From: Rhizobium sp. CCGE 510
GTDB lineage: Bacteria; Pseudomonadota; Alphaproteobacteria; Rhizobiales; Rhizobiaceae
Assembly: GCF_000292525.1 (NCBI RefSeq)
Contig: NZ_AEYF01000029.1
Coordinates: forward strand, 124,001 to 188,000
DNA length: 64,000 nucleotides
Reading direction: 5' to 3'
The notes beneath the pieces are model-generated. The model saw only the letters and a list, made by a program, of their open reading frames with translations, had not been told where the DNA came from and did not search any database. The number at the start of each line of letters is the position of its first letter. Position 1 is the first letter of the stretch. Of this stretch, positions 46,182 to 54,867 are shown piece by piece. Position numbers and translations under genes: made by a program.

Positions 46182-47539
46182 GGGGCATCTCCAACGACGA
46201 ATGTTCTGATCGGGAACAGCGAGGTCGGGTCTGCGACCTCGAGCAGATGGTACAGGCTGAACTCGTAGACCTCGCCGCCCTTGAAATCGGACGGAGAGTA
46301 GGGAAAGGCGAGATTGCCGGCCGTCGAAACGCGGCCCTCGTAGCCGAAGTGCAGGGCCGTCGAGCGGGTGAAGCTGCAGATCGTGTTCGCAAGATCCTGT
46401 GTCTGCGCCACGGCTTCGATGACGATGCCCAGCTCGTGCGGAGCCGGATTGCGGACGGGCTCGAGCGCTCCCATGACCGCGTTCTTTCCGTAGACATGGA
46501 ACATCAGACTATAGGCGTCCGCAGCTACATGGCTGAAGTTATCAACCACGCGCGCCCGCACGCCGGCCAGGATCTCGTCGATCCGTGAAATGAACACCGG
46601 GTCGCGGACCCCAGCGATGGAGACCGTGCGGTATCCCACCCTGCGCGCGCCTTCGAGCTTGATGCGGTATCCGTCGGACGGCACGAACCGGCTTCCGCTA
46701 ACCTTGACCCGACGCGCGTCGAGCTGCTCGAAACGCGTCTCCGTGAGGTCGAGATGACCACCCGGACCAGGCAGCATGTAGGGATCGCTCTTTTCGTAGA
46801 GAGTGTGGGCTGCGACCGAGGTGACCGTGCAGACACGGTTCGGCGACGTCGGTTCAAGCACGAAATGGTCGGCTGCAAGCGTGCCCAGCATGCAGTCGCT
46901 GCCGCTTCCGGGAAGTGCGGCGATTGCGGCGCACTCGAGAATCTTGCCAAGATGGAGGGCAAGGCCGCGGTCGAAACCTTGGAGGATCGGCAGGGCGGCG
47001 AACACGGCCGGATCGTAGCAGCGGCCAGCGACGACGACGCGCGCGCCGGACTCGAGCGCAGCCATCAGTGGTTCTTCGCCCATCTGCCCGACGATGTAGG
47101 TGCTTTCGGCGATCGCTTTCTCGGCCGCCTCCTGCTCTGGAATAACGCCGGTGAGCGTGCCCTTAGAAAGCGCGTCGAGGACGCTGGATCGCGGCACGTC
47201 GGCGTCGATGGCGGCGATTTTGGCGTGGTAGCCGATCGAGACGCAGACTTCCTTGACGATGTCGAGCGTCCAGGCAAGGTGAGGGGAGGCGCCGCATCCC
47301 CCGGCGCTGCCGACGAGGACCGGGATGTCGAGATCGCGCGCGGCCTTCAGGATGATCGTCAGATCCCGCATGACCGCGGAGCGGTCCGTGAAGGAGACGC
47401 CGGCCCCGAGATAGTAAGGGCCGGGGTCCGACGATCCCGCGTCGACCGCGATGACGTCGGGCTTCCTCTGCAGGCCGAGCGCGAACGACTCCTCCGGGAA
47501 CCCGTAGCCAAGGATCGCCGTCGGCGAGAGGATCTTCAT
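46178..47539 (-). CDS. AtuA-like (DUF1446, acyclic terpene utilisation) protein
   Basis: A 453-residue protein of the DUF1446/AtuA family. The motifs IAVDAGSSDPGPYYLGAG and LVGSAGGCGASPHLAWTLDIVKEV near the N-terminus and VVAGRCYDPAVFAALPILQGFDRGLALHLGKILECAA in the middle are typical. AtuA itself belongs to the citronellol/geranate degradation cluster of Pseudomonas, but many homologues occur next to DUF4387 and hydratase or CoA-transferase genes in unrelated catabolic loci. Its exact reaction is unknown. It is the ninth gene in the minus-strand operon, 27 bases after the SDR gene. Confidence 0.87.
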   Translation of the reverse strand: MKILSPTAILGYGFPEESFALGLQRKPDVIAVDAGSSDPGPYYLGAGVSFTDRSAVMRDLTIILKAARDLDIPVLVGSAGGCGASPHLAWTLDIVKEVCVSIGYHAKIAAIDADVPRSSVLDALSKGTLTGVIPEQEAAEKAIAESTYIVGQMGEEPLMAALESGARVVVAGRCYDPAVFAALPILQGFDRGLALHLGKILECAAIAALPGSGSDCMLGTLAADHFVLEPTSPNRVCTVTSVAAHTLYEKSDPYMLPGPGGHLDLTETRFEQLDARRVKVSGSRFVPSDGYRIKLEGARRVGYRTVSIAGVRDPVFISRIDEILAGVRARVVDNFSHVAADAYSLMFHVYGKNAVMGALEPVRNPAPHELGIVIEAVAQTQDLANTICSFTRSTALHFGYEGRVSTAGNLAFPYSPSDFKGGEVYEFSLYHLLEVADPTSLFPIRTFVVGDAP

Positions 47540-47566
47540 TCGTTGCTGGCCATTCGATGATTTCTC

Positions 47567-48376
47567 CTAGTACTGCAGCGGCTTCGCCGGAACCGCGTCG
47601 GCCTCGAGGTTCATGAGCACCTCGGCGCCACCGTCGGCGATAAGATCGGCGCCGTTTACCCAGAGGGACTCGGGGCTGAGCAGCAGGCTGACGGGGCCGG
47701 CGATCTCGGACGGCTTGGCGTCGCGGCCACCGGCATGGTTCCGCAAGTTGTCGAGCAGGTCTGCCCCCATGGTTTCGTAGAACGTCTTCAGGATTGGCGT
47801 TTGAACCGCGCCAGGGCTGATCGTGTTGACGCGGACGCCGCGATGACGCTCGCGACTGGAAACGAGCTGCGAGTAGAGGATCACCAGCTCCTTCGAAAAG
47901 TCGTAAGCTGCGACGGAGTCGAGACCGACGTCCAGAAAGGCCGCAAGTCCGGCGTCCCAGCCCTCCGCCAGGATCACCTTCTTGCAGGTCGGCACTCGGG
48001 TCCGCCACTGCTGGCCTGCGGTCGAGGCAATGTTCACGACGGCGCCGAAGTCGGCGATCCGCGGTAGGAGGGCTTCGGTCAGCTTGCGAAGGGCGAGAAA
48101 ATTTACCTTCGCCACCACGTCGACCGGCAGCGAACCCGGCACGCCGGCGATGTTGACCAGGCCGTGCACGGTTTCGTCGATTCTGGATACGGCCTCGTCG
48201 ATCAGGTCGGGATGCGTGAGGTCGCACTGCACGAACCGGTCGACCGTCGATGTCGGCTCCTTGAGGTCGAGACCGATGATCCGGGCGCCTTCCGACTTCA
48301 GAAGATCCACGGTCGCCGCGCCGACCCCGGAGGAGACGCCCGTTAGCACGAAGGTCTTGTTCTGGTGAATTTTCAT
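47567..48376 (-). CDS. Short-chain dehydrogenase/reductase
   Basis: A 269-residue classical SDR. The NAD-binding motif is TGVSSGVGAATVDLL at about 12-26, NIAG is at 96-99 (VNIAGVPG), and the catalytic Tyr-Lys lie in AAYDFSKELVILYSQL, with a Ser in the strand ending VNIASTAGQQW. The insertion between the catalytic Ser and Tyr and the DLTHPDLIDEAV pattern resemble coniferyl-alcohol dehydrogenase / 3-alpha-hydroxysteroid dehydrogenase relatives, which oxidise secondary or allylic alcohols. The start is three bases after the P450 stop, so it should act on the P450 product. The direct substrate is unknown. Confidence 0.88.
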   Translation of the reverse strand: MKIHQNKTFVLTGVSSGVGAATVDLLKSEGARIIGLDLKEPTSTVDRFVQCDLTHPDLIDEAVSRIDETVHGLVNIAGVPGSLPVDVVAKVNFLALRKLTEALLPRIADFGAVVNIASTAGQQWRTRVPTCKKVILAEGWDAGLAAFLDVGLDSVAAYDFSKELVILYSQLVSSRERHRGVRVNTISPGAVQTPILKTFYETMGADLLDNLRNHAGGRDAKPSEIAGPVSLLLSPESLWVNGADLIADGGAEVLMNLEADAVPAKPLQY

Positions 48377-48379
48377 AGC

Positions 48380-49603
48380 TTACGCAGCCTTGTAGATGAT
48401 TGGCAGGGAAGAGATGCCGTTGACGAAGCGCGAAGGTACGAACTTCGCTGGCGCGGACGGCTCGATCGCCCGCAACTCACGAAGCGCTGCCGCGACCAGA
48501 TAGGGGAGTTCCATGCGAGCAAGGTGCGCGCCGAGGCAGGTATGACGGCCGCCGCCGCCAAATCCGAGGTGCGGGTTCGGACTGCGCAGGACGTCGAACT
48601 TGAGCGGGTCCTTGAACTGCCGCTCGTCTCTGTTGCCGGAGTAGTACCACATCACGACCTTCTCGCCGGCCGCGATCTTCTGTCCGGCGACCTCGGCGTC
48701 CACGGAAGCGGTCCGGCGCATATGCATGATCGGCGAGACGAGACGGACGGCCTCCTCGATGCCTGTGGGAGCGGTCCCCGAAGGATCGTCCATCCAGATC
48801 TTCATCTGGTCGGGGTTTTCCAGCAGCAGCCGCATGAGGTGCGCGCCGACCGTACCTGTTGTCTCCATCCCGGCGGTGACGAGGAGCTGGAAGAAATAGC
48901 CAACCTCCTGGTCGGTGAGCTTCCGGCCGTCGATCTCGGCCGCCCCGATCAGCGACAGGATGTCATCCTTCGGCGCCCGGCGACGTTCCTTGGCGAGTTC
49001 GGCCCCCATCGCGTTGAGCTCGGCAAACGCACCTGGGATCGCCTCGACCCCACCAAGCTCCTTTGCGTCGCCCGCCATGGCGATGAGTGTCAGTTCGTGC
49101 AGACGCTTGCGATACTCCTGGGGTGCGCCAAGGAAGTCGCAAACGACCGCCACGGGGAACGGTTGGGCAACGTCGGTTGCGAAGTCGCAGCTTCCCTTCT
49201 CCTTAGCGACGGCCACCAGTTCGTTGGCGTAACGCTCCGCAGCGTCGCGCATCTTTTGGATCCCTTGCGGCGAAAAGGCCTTGGAGACGATCTGGCGCAG
49301 CTTGAAATGATCGGGCGCGTCCATGTTGAGGAACCAACCTTCCTCGTGCGCTTCTTCCACCGTCTGGTCCCCAATGTAGGTGCTTTTGCCGCTGATGAAG
49401 GTCTTGGAATCCGTGCTGACCTTGACGATGTCGTCGTAGCGCGTGACGGACCAGAAGCCTTTCGACGCTTCCTCGGGACCGGGCAGAAATTCATTCCAGA
49501 AGGCGGGTCGTTCGTTGCGGATCGCCTCGAACGCCTCGTCACGGTCCTTGCGCTGCCAGAAATCCGGATCGGTAAAGTTGATCTTGTCGATATCGATGGT
49601 CAC
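48380..49603 (-). CDS. Cytochrome P450 monooxygenase
   Basis: A soluble 407-residue bacterial P450. Oxygen-activation helix I: LLVTAGMETTGTVGAHLM; ExxR: EEAVRLVSP; heme thiolate: HLGFGGGGRHTCLGAHLARMEL. I place the start at GTG 49603 (VTIDIDKINFTDPDF) with GGGAGG six bases upstream; the extension beyond that is not P450-like. The NRDERQFKDP..FDVLRSPNPH stretch is reminiscent of P450s that hydroxylate methyl-branched or terpenoid chains (CYP124/125/CYP111 type), an impression only. A ferredoxin and ferredoxin reductase in the same operon supply electrons. It probably performs the first oxidation of the catabolic route. Confidence 0.93.
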   Translation of the reverse strand: MTIDIDKINFTDPDFWQRKDRDEAFEAIRNERPAFWNEFLPGPEEASKGFWSVTRYDDIVKVSTDSKTFISGKSTYIGDQTVEEAHEEGWFLNMDAPDHFKLRQIVSKAFSPQGIQKMRDAAERYANELVAVAKEKGSCDFATDVAQPFPVAVVCDFLGAPQEYRKRLHELTLIAMAGDAKELGGVEAIPGAFAELNAMGAELAKERRRAPKDDILSLIGAAEIDGRKLTDQEVGYFFQLLVTAGMETTGTVGAHLMRLLLENPDQMKIWMDDPSGTAPTGIEEAVRLVSPIMHMRRTASVDAEVAGQKIAAGEKVVMWYYSGNRDERQFKDPLKFDVLRSPNPHLGFGGGGRHTCLGAHLARMELPYLVAAALRELRAIEPSAPAKFVPSRFVNGISSLPIIYKAA

Positions 49604-49629
49604 AGGAGGCCTCCCAGCTTTTGTCGTTG

Positions 49630-50574
49630 TTACGCGTATTTTACACCCGGCAGCACACACAACATCTCGAATAGGAGATTGGCGGCGGTGAGCGCGGTGT
49701 TTCCGGACTGGTCGTATGGCGGCGAGACCTCGACGAGGTCGGCGCCGACGATGTTAAGCCCTTGGCAGCCGCGGATGATCTGCAGCGCCTGCGCCGTCGT
49801 CAGCCCACCGATTTCGGGCGTGCCGGTCCCCGGAGCGTAGGCGGGATCGAGGCTGTCGATGTCATAGGAGATGTAAGCCTTGCGATCGCCGATCTTTGAC
49901 CGGATCTCCTCCATGAGAGGACTTAGCTTTTTGTCCCAGCACTCGTCGGCCGGAACCACCGTGAAGCCCTTGCCACGCGACCAGTTGAAGTCGTCAAGCG
50001 AGTAGCCGGTCCCGCGAAGACCGATCTGAAACGTCAGTTCCGGCACGATGAGGTTGTCCTCGTAGCAGCGTCTGAATGTCGTGCCGTGGGCGATCCTCTC
50101 GCCAAACATCGCATCGCCGATGTCGGCATGGGCGTCGACGTGGACGAGCGCAACGGGGCCGTGCTTTTCCGCGATCGCTTGCAGGATCGGATACGTCATC
50201 GAATGGTCGCCGCCCAGGCTGAGCGGGATGACCGGGTGGCGAAGCAGTTCCTGGTACGCCTCCCGTATTCGCCGCGCGGTGTCGGGAAGATTGAAGGTGT
50301 TGATCGCCACGTCGCCGACGTCGGCGACCTGCAGGCTCTCGAACGGCGCGGCGCCCGTTGCAACGTTAAACGGCCTCAACAGGCAGGATTCGGCCCTGAT
50401 TTGACGCGGCCCGAAACGTGTGCCGGCGCGGTAGGACGTCCCACCGTCGAGGGGGACGCCAATGAAGCATGCATTGAGGCCTTCGGCCGTCGCTGCCGTC
50501 GGAAGCCGCATCATGGTCGCGGGTCCGCCGAACCTCGGCATTTCGTTGCCGCCAAGCGGTTGATTGAAGCTCAT
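49630..50574 (-). CDS. Agmatinase/guanidinobutyrase-family ureohydrolase
   Basis: A 314-residue manganese hydrolase of the arginase superfamily. Metal ligands are in LGGDHSMTYPIL, VHVDAHADIGD and YISYDIDSLDPAYAPGTGTPEIGG. The start is set at MSFNQPLGGNEMPRFGG; the longer upstream frame overlaps the ferredoxin gene and is unlike the family. Such enzymes split a guanidino group, releasing urea from agmatine, 4-guanidinobutyrate or related compounds. Genes for a GABA-type aminotransferase and two aldehyde dehydrogenases upstream favour a guanidino-acid substrate rather than agmatine. It lies 26 bases before the P450 start. Confidence 0.9.
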   Translation of the reverse strand: MSFNQPLGGNEMPRFGGPATMMRLPTAATAEGLNACFIGVPLDGGTSYRAGTRFGPRQIRAESCLLRPFNVATGAAPFESLQVADVGDVAINTFNLPDTARRIREAYQELLRHPVIPLSLGGDHSMTYPILQAIAEKHGPVALVHVDAHADIGDAMFGERIAHGTTFRRCYEDNLIVPELTFQIGLRGTGYSLDDFNWSRGKGFTVVPADECWDKKLSPLMEEIRSKIGDRKAYISYDIDSLDPAYAPGTGTPEIGGLTTAQALQIIRGCQGLNIVGADLVEVSPPYDQSGNTALTAANLLFEMLCVLPGVKYA

Positions 50575-50584
50575 TGTGTTCTCC

Positions 50585-50902
50585 TCAGGCTGCGGCCGCC
50601 ACTTGGACGACAAGCCCGTCCATGTCCGCAGTGACCTTGATCTGGCACGACAGGCGGCTGCGCTCGTTGGGCTCGTTGGCGAATTCGAGCAGGTCCACTT
50701 CCATCGCGCCAGCCGCTCCGATGCGGTCGACCCAGGTGGGGTCGACGTAGACGTGGCAGGTGGCGCAGGCACAGGCGCCACCGCAGTCGGCGTCGACGCC
50801 GGCGATCGAGTTGGCGACCGCAGTCTCCATGAGGGAGCGGCCGTCGCTGGCGTTCACGGTCTTCTCGGTCCCCTGAACGTCGATGAAGGTGATCTTGGTC
50901 AT
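50585..50902 (-). CDS. [2Fe-2S] ferredoxin of the adrenodoxin/putidaredoxin type
   Basis: A 105-residue ferredoxin. Cluster ligands are Cys40, Cys46, Cys49 and Cys86, the C-x5-C-x2-C...C pattern of vertebrate-type ferredoxins (DADCGGACACATCHVYVDPTWVDRIG...SRLSCQIKVTADMDGLVV). It passes electrons from the FAD-containing ferredoxin reductase (two genes upstream across the aminotransferase and aldehyde dehydrogenase) to the P450 in the same operon. The length is normal and there is a CCTAGGAAAGAGGTG ribosome-binding region. Confidence 0.95.
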   Translation of the reverse strand: MTKITFIDVQGTEKTVNASDGRSLMETAVANSIAGVDADCGGACACATCHVYVDPTWVDRIGAAGAMEVDLLEFANEPNERSRLSCQIKVTADMDGLVVQVAAAA

Positions 50903-50917
50903 TTCTGCACCTCTTTC

Positions 50918-52207
50918 CTAGGAGTTTGCTGCGATTTGGACGAGCGCCTTGGTGAGACGTCCGAGGCCCTCGTCGAGGATTTCGTCCGACGCGGTCAATG
51001 CCGCTGACAGGCGGATGGTATTTCCGTAGTAGCCGCACGGCAGCAGAAGGACGCCTTCGTCGCGGGCCTTCGCGGCCACCAGCTTCGTGGCCTCGGCGTC
51101 CGGTTCGTGGGCGCCGCGTTCCTTGACGATTTCGAATGCGACCATCGCCCCGATCTGTCGGATCTCTCCGATCGGAACCACGTCGTTGCGGTCGCGGACG
51201 ACTTCGAGGCGGCCGGCGAGGAAGGAGCCGATCCTGTCGGCGGCGGCGAGCAGGTTCTCCTTCTCGATGACGTCGAAGACGGCGAGGGCTGCGGCACAGG
51301 CGAGTGGGTTGCCTGCGAAGGTTCCGCCAAGAGCGCCGGGCAGCGGCTTGCCAATGATCTCTGCCTTGCCCACCACGCCCGCGAGCGGCAGACCACCACC
51401 GATCGCCTTGCCGACCGTGATGAGGTCAGGCTCCACTTCGTAGTGCTCGATCGCGAAGAAGCGGCCAGTGCGGCCAAAGCCGGATTGGATCTCGTCGACG
51501 ATCAGCAGTATCCCGTGGGTATCGCAGATCTCACGGAGTTTGTTCATCAGGGAGTTCGGCGTCCGATAGAAGCCGCCTTCGCCCTGCACCGGCTCGATGA
51601 TAATCGCCGCGACCTGATCGGGCGCGATCGAGGCCCGGAACAGGTGGTCAAGCGCCTTCATCGTGTCACGCTCGGTTGTCCCGTGCTGGGGCATCGGGAA
51701 AGGAAGCTGAAAGACCCCTGGCTGCGTCGGTGGCACGCCCGTGCGAAGCGGCGCGACCTTTCCGGTCATCGTCATCGCGAGCTGGGTGCGGCCGTGAAAC
51801 GAGCCTGTGAAGGTGATCACACCCAGACGGCCGGTCGCGATGCGGGCGATCTTGATCGCATTCTCGACGGCCTCCGCGCCCGTCGTGAAGAGCGCGGACC
51901 TCGCGTTCTTGATGGGAGCGACGGAATTCAGCCGTTCGCAGACTTCGATGTAGGGCGCGTATGAATTCACCGGGAACGCCACGTGGCCGTATTTGGAAAG
52001 CTGGGCCGTGACCGCCTGCGTGACTGCGGGGTGCTGGTGACCGGTGTTCATCACCGCGATGCCGGATGCGAAGTCGACGTAGTGTTTTCCGTCGACGTCC
52101 CAAATCTCGCTTCCGATGGCCCGGTCGACGAAGACCGGATGGGCGGTGGCGGCTCCAAAGGCGACTGCGGCCTCGCGGCGCGCGAGCAGGCTTGATGTTT
52201 GAGACAT
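50918..52207 (-). CDS. Class III aminotransferase, GABA transaminase type (GabT-like)
   Basis: A 429-residue PLP-dependent omega-aminotransferase. Key parts: FTTGAEAVENAIKIAR, the Asp of LLIVDEIQSGFGRTGRFFA that contacts PLP, the Schiff-base Lys in LITVGKAIGGGLPLAGVVGKAE, and GTFAGNPLACAAALAVFD. All match 4-aminobutyrate:2-oxoglutarate transaminase. It moves the amino group of GABA or a substituted 4-amino acid to 2-oxoglutarate, giving a semialdehyde. The next upstream gene encodes a succinate-semialdehyde-type dehydrogenase, the logical next step. Substrate preference within the family is not readable from the sequence. Confidence 0.9.
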   Translation of the reverse strand: MSQTSSLLARREAAVAFGAATAHPVFVDRAIGSEIWDVDGKHYVDFASGIAVMNTGHQHPAVTQAVTAQLSKYGHVAFPVNSYAPYIEVCERLNSVAPIKNARSALFTTGAEAVENAIKIARIATGRLGVITFTGSFHGRTQLAMTMTGKVAPLRTGVPPTQPGVFQLPFPMPQHGTTERDTMKALDHLFRASIAPDQVAAIIIEPVQGEGGFYRTPNSLMNKLREICDTHGILLIVDEIQSGFGRTGRFFAIEHYEVEPDLITVGKAIGGGLPLAGVVGKAEIIGKPLPGALGGTFAGNPLACAAALAVFDVIEKENLLAAADRIGSFLAGRLEVVRDRNDVVPIGEIRQIGAMVAFEIVKERGAHEPDAEATKLVAAKARDEGVLLLPCGYYGNTIRLSAALTASDEILDEGLGRLTKALVQIAANS

Positions 52208-52215
52208 AGTAGACC

Positions 52216-53628
52216 TTAATTCAGGGCGTCCGAGCGCCAGACCATCATTTTTTCGATTTGCATTTCCCGCATCGTGTGCGGGATACCGCCGACCCCGTGG
52301 CCGGATTGGCGGGCGCCGGCGAACGGCATCCAGTCGACGCGGAAGAGTGTGTGCTCGTTGACCATGACGGCGGTCCCGTCGAGGTTACGATAGCAATGCA
52401 TGGCAGTGTCGATGTTGCTTGTGAACGCGGCGGCCTGGAAGGAGAATGGCGTGTCGTTGGCCTGCCGGATGGCGGCGTCAATGTCGTCGTAGCTGTAGAC
52501 GGACACCACCGGCCCGAACACCTCGCGTTGCGAGACCTTTGCCTCTACGGACGGGTCGAGAAGCACGGTGTTCTCGTAGCAGCTTGCGGAAATCTTCTGA
52601 CCACCGGAAACGAGTTTGCCGCCGCCGGTCTCTGCGGCTTCGGTCACCCAGCTCGCGACACGGTCGTTCTCGGCATGTGTGATCAAAGGTCCGACGTCCG
52701 TAGCCATCGAGGTCGGATCGCCCGTGACGAGCGACTTGCCGAAATCGGCGATGCCTTCGGCGAGCTTTTCCGAGATCCGCCTGTCGGCGAAGACGCGTTG
52801 GACGGAGACGCATGCCTGGCCGGCGTGCCAGAAGGCAGCGCGGCCAAGGCGCGGAATCGCCGCGTCCAGATCGGCGTCGTGAGCGACGATCACGGGCGCG
52901 ATGCCACCGTGTTCGAGAGCGCAGCGCGCACCGGGCGCGAGACGCGAGCGCAAACGCCATCCCACCGAAGCGGAGCCGATGAAGGTCAGGAAGCTGACGC
53001 GCGGATCAGAAACAATGCGCCCGATAAGCTCGTTGTCCGTGGGCAGGACCATCTGGGCCCAGCCGTCCGGTAAGCCAGCCTCGGCGAAGATCTCCAGGAC
53101 CGCACGGCAGCTAAGCGGCGTCTTGGCAGACGGCTTGATGACGACCGGAGCGCCGACCGCGACGGCCGGAGCGACCTGATGGACGACGAGGTTGAACGGA
53201 TGATTGAAGGCGCTGATCGCGAGAACGACGCCGATCGGCTCGTGCTGAGTGAATGCCAGTCGGCCGGCGGAGGTCGCGTTGATGTCCATCGGCACGACGT
53301 GGCCGGCATTCGTACGCAGCTCCTCGACGCAGATATCCAAACAATCGATCCCCCGGTCCACCTCGACAAGGGAATCCTTCAGTGGCTTTCCACTTTCGGA
53401 CGCCACCTGAAGCGCCAGCTCTTCGCGGCGGCTTCGTACAATCCCGGCAGCGCGACGGAGGATCGCGATCCGGTCCTGCTTCTTCAGCCATTGCCTGCGG
53501 TCACGGTGGAGGCGATAGGCGCGTTCAAGAGCGGCCTCGATGGAGGGCTCGTCGGCGACATCCACCTGTCCGATGAATTTTCCGTCGAAGGGGGTTCTTA
53601 CATCTAGCTTGTCTGCCATTTTCGACAT
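52216..53628 (-). CDS. Aldehyde dehydrogenase (semialdehyde dehydrogenase-like)
   Basis: A 470-residue NAD(P)-dependent aldehyde dehydrogenase. General base Glu in LEHGGIAPVIV and catalytic Cys in FWHAGQACVSVQRVF are intact, as is the EVFGPVVSVYSYDDIDAAIRQAND motif. The LEHGG in place of the usual LELGG is an uncommon variant. It is a relative of glyceraldehyde-3-phosphate (non-phosphorylating) and succinate-semialdehyde branches. Placed between the ferredoxin reductase and GabT-like genes, it likely oxidises the semialdehyde that the aminotransferase makes. A Met three codons in is an alternative start. Confidence 0.88.
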   Translation of the reverse strand: MSKMADKLDVRTPFDGKFIGQVDVADEPSIEAALERAYRLHRDRRQWLKKQDRIAILRRAAGIVRSRREELALQVASESGKPLKDSLVEVDRGIDCLDICVEELRTNAGHVVPMDINATSAGRLAFTQHEPIGVVLAISAFNHPFNLVVHQVAPAVAVGAPVVIKPSAKTPLSCRAVLEIFAEAGLPDGWAQMVLPTDNELIGRIVSDPRVSFLTFIGSASVGWRLRSRLAPGARCALEHGGIAPVIVAHDADLDAAIPRLGRAAFWHAGQACVSVQRVFADRRISEKLAEGIADFGKSLVTGDPTSMATDVGPLITHAENDRVASWVTEAAETGGGKLVSGGQKISASCYENTVLLDPSVEAKVSQREVFGPVVSVYSYDDIDAAIRQANDTPFSFQAAAFTSNIDTAMHCYRNLDGTAVMVNEHTLFRVDWMPFAGARQSGHGVGGIPHTMREMQIEKMMVWRSDALN

Positions 53629-53634
53629 TCCTGT

Positions 53635-54855
53635 TCAAAGAAGAGTTTTGAGGTCTGTGGACTGGTCCGCCAGGACTCCTGCCGTCGCGGCGGTTCTTGC
53701 CGCGACCAGGCGACGCGAAATCATGTGATCGGCGGGCGCGTTGATACTGTCGACGGCGGCGATCCTTCCGCCGCGGAGATGGAAGACGCTGAACTTGCCG
53801 TCCTCGGTCGATCCGCGAACAACCCGTTCCTCGACGTCGATTGGCAGCCCGGTCGTCTGGAGCTTGAACGGTCCCTGGTCAGACCAGAACCACGGGGCGA
53901 CATTGTACTCCTTTTCCGCACCGAGCATGGTGCCAGCCGCCACCTTGGACTGGTCGATTGCATTTTGAACGCTCTCCAGACGGAAGAGGCCGTTGGCGAA
54001 CTGGTTTGGATGGGATGCACAGTCACCGACGGCGAGGATATCCGGGTCCGAGGTGCGGCATTGGGCGTCGACGACGACGCCGTTTGCGCAGGCGAGCCCG
54101 GCGGTCGACGCGATCTCGACGTTCGGGACCGCTCCAACGCCGATCAAGACGAGATCGCACGGGATCATCGTTCCATCGCAGAGTTCAACGCCCGTTGCGC
54201 GTTCATCGCCGCGTATCTTTGCGATCTGGGCGCTCGTGCGGATGGCAACGCCAAGCCCGGAATGCATGCGTTCGAAGAAGGCGGACGTTTCGGGAGCGAC
54301 GGCGCGGCCCATCACCCGCGGACTGGCTTCCAGCACGGTAACCTTTTTCCCGAGGGAGGCTGCGCAAGCGGCTACCTCCAGTCCGATGAAGCCGCCCCCC
54401 ACGATGACAATGTCGCCGCCGGCCTCGATGCCGTCGAGGAGTCCGTTCGCATCCCCGATCGAGCGGAGCGTGTGCACGTTGGCGAGCCGGGCGCCCACGA
54501 GTTCAAGCGGGCGGGCGCGAACGCCGGTCGCGATGGCGAGCTTGTCGTATGGCAGGCTCAGCCCGTCTTTCAGGACGACGCGCCGTTTCGTCCGGTCGAT
54601 GCTGTCCACGCCTCCGCCCAGTGCCAGGTCGATCTTGTTGGTCGTGAAGAAGTCGTTCACTCGCAACAGCAGCTTGTCCGCGTCGCTTTCCCGCTTCAGA
54701 AACGCCTTCGAAAGGGGCGGGCGCTGGTAGGGAAGATGGGCTTCGTCGCCGACGAGAACGAGGGAGCCATCGTATCCTGCCTGGCGGAGTGAAGCTGCGA
54801 TTTGCAGGCCAGCCTGGCCGGCTCCCGCAACGACGATTGACGTGGGCGTGGTCAT
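53635..54855 (-). CDS. NADH:ferredoxin reductase (putidaredoxin reductase-like)
   Basis: A 406-residue FAD oxidoreductase of the BphA4/PdR type. FAD site: SIVVAGAGQAGLQIAASLRQAGYDGSLVLVGDEAHLPYQRPPLSKAFL; NADH site: IVIVGGGFIGLEVAACAASLGKKVTVLEA; second FAD site: DILAVGDCASHPN, then the ESVQNAIDQ and APWFWSDQG segments typical of ferredoxin-linked reductases. It feeds electrons from NADH via the [2Fe-2S] ferredoxin to the P450. It is the second gene of the operon, six bases from the next. Confidence 0.93.
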   Translation of the reverse strand: MTTPTSIVVAGAGQAGLQIAASLRQAGYDGSLVLVGDEAHLPYQRPPLSKAFLKRESDADKLLLRVNDFFTTNKIDLALGGGVDSIDRTKRRVVLKDGLSLPYDKLAIATGVRARPLELVGARLANVHTLRSIGDANGLLDGIEAGGDIVIVGGGFIGLEVAACAASLGKKVTVLEASPRVMGRAVAPETSAFFERMHSGLGVAIRTSAQIAKIRGDERATGVELCDGTMIPCDLVLIGVGAVPNVEIASTAGLACANGVVVDAQCRTSDPDILAVGDCASHPNQFANGLFRLESVQNAIDQSKVAAGTMLGAEKEYNVAPWFWSDQGPFKLQTTGLPIDVEERVVRGSTEDGKFSVFHLRGGRIAAVDSINAPADHMISRRLVAARTAATAGVLADQSTDLKTLL

Positions 54856-54867
54856 CTTCCTGAATCC

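Noticed and set aside
50575..50781. N-terminal extension of the ureohydrolase
   Set aside because: It overlaps the ferredoxin gene out of frame and is low-complexity Ser/Pro/Arg, unlike the family.
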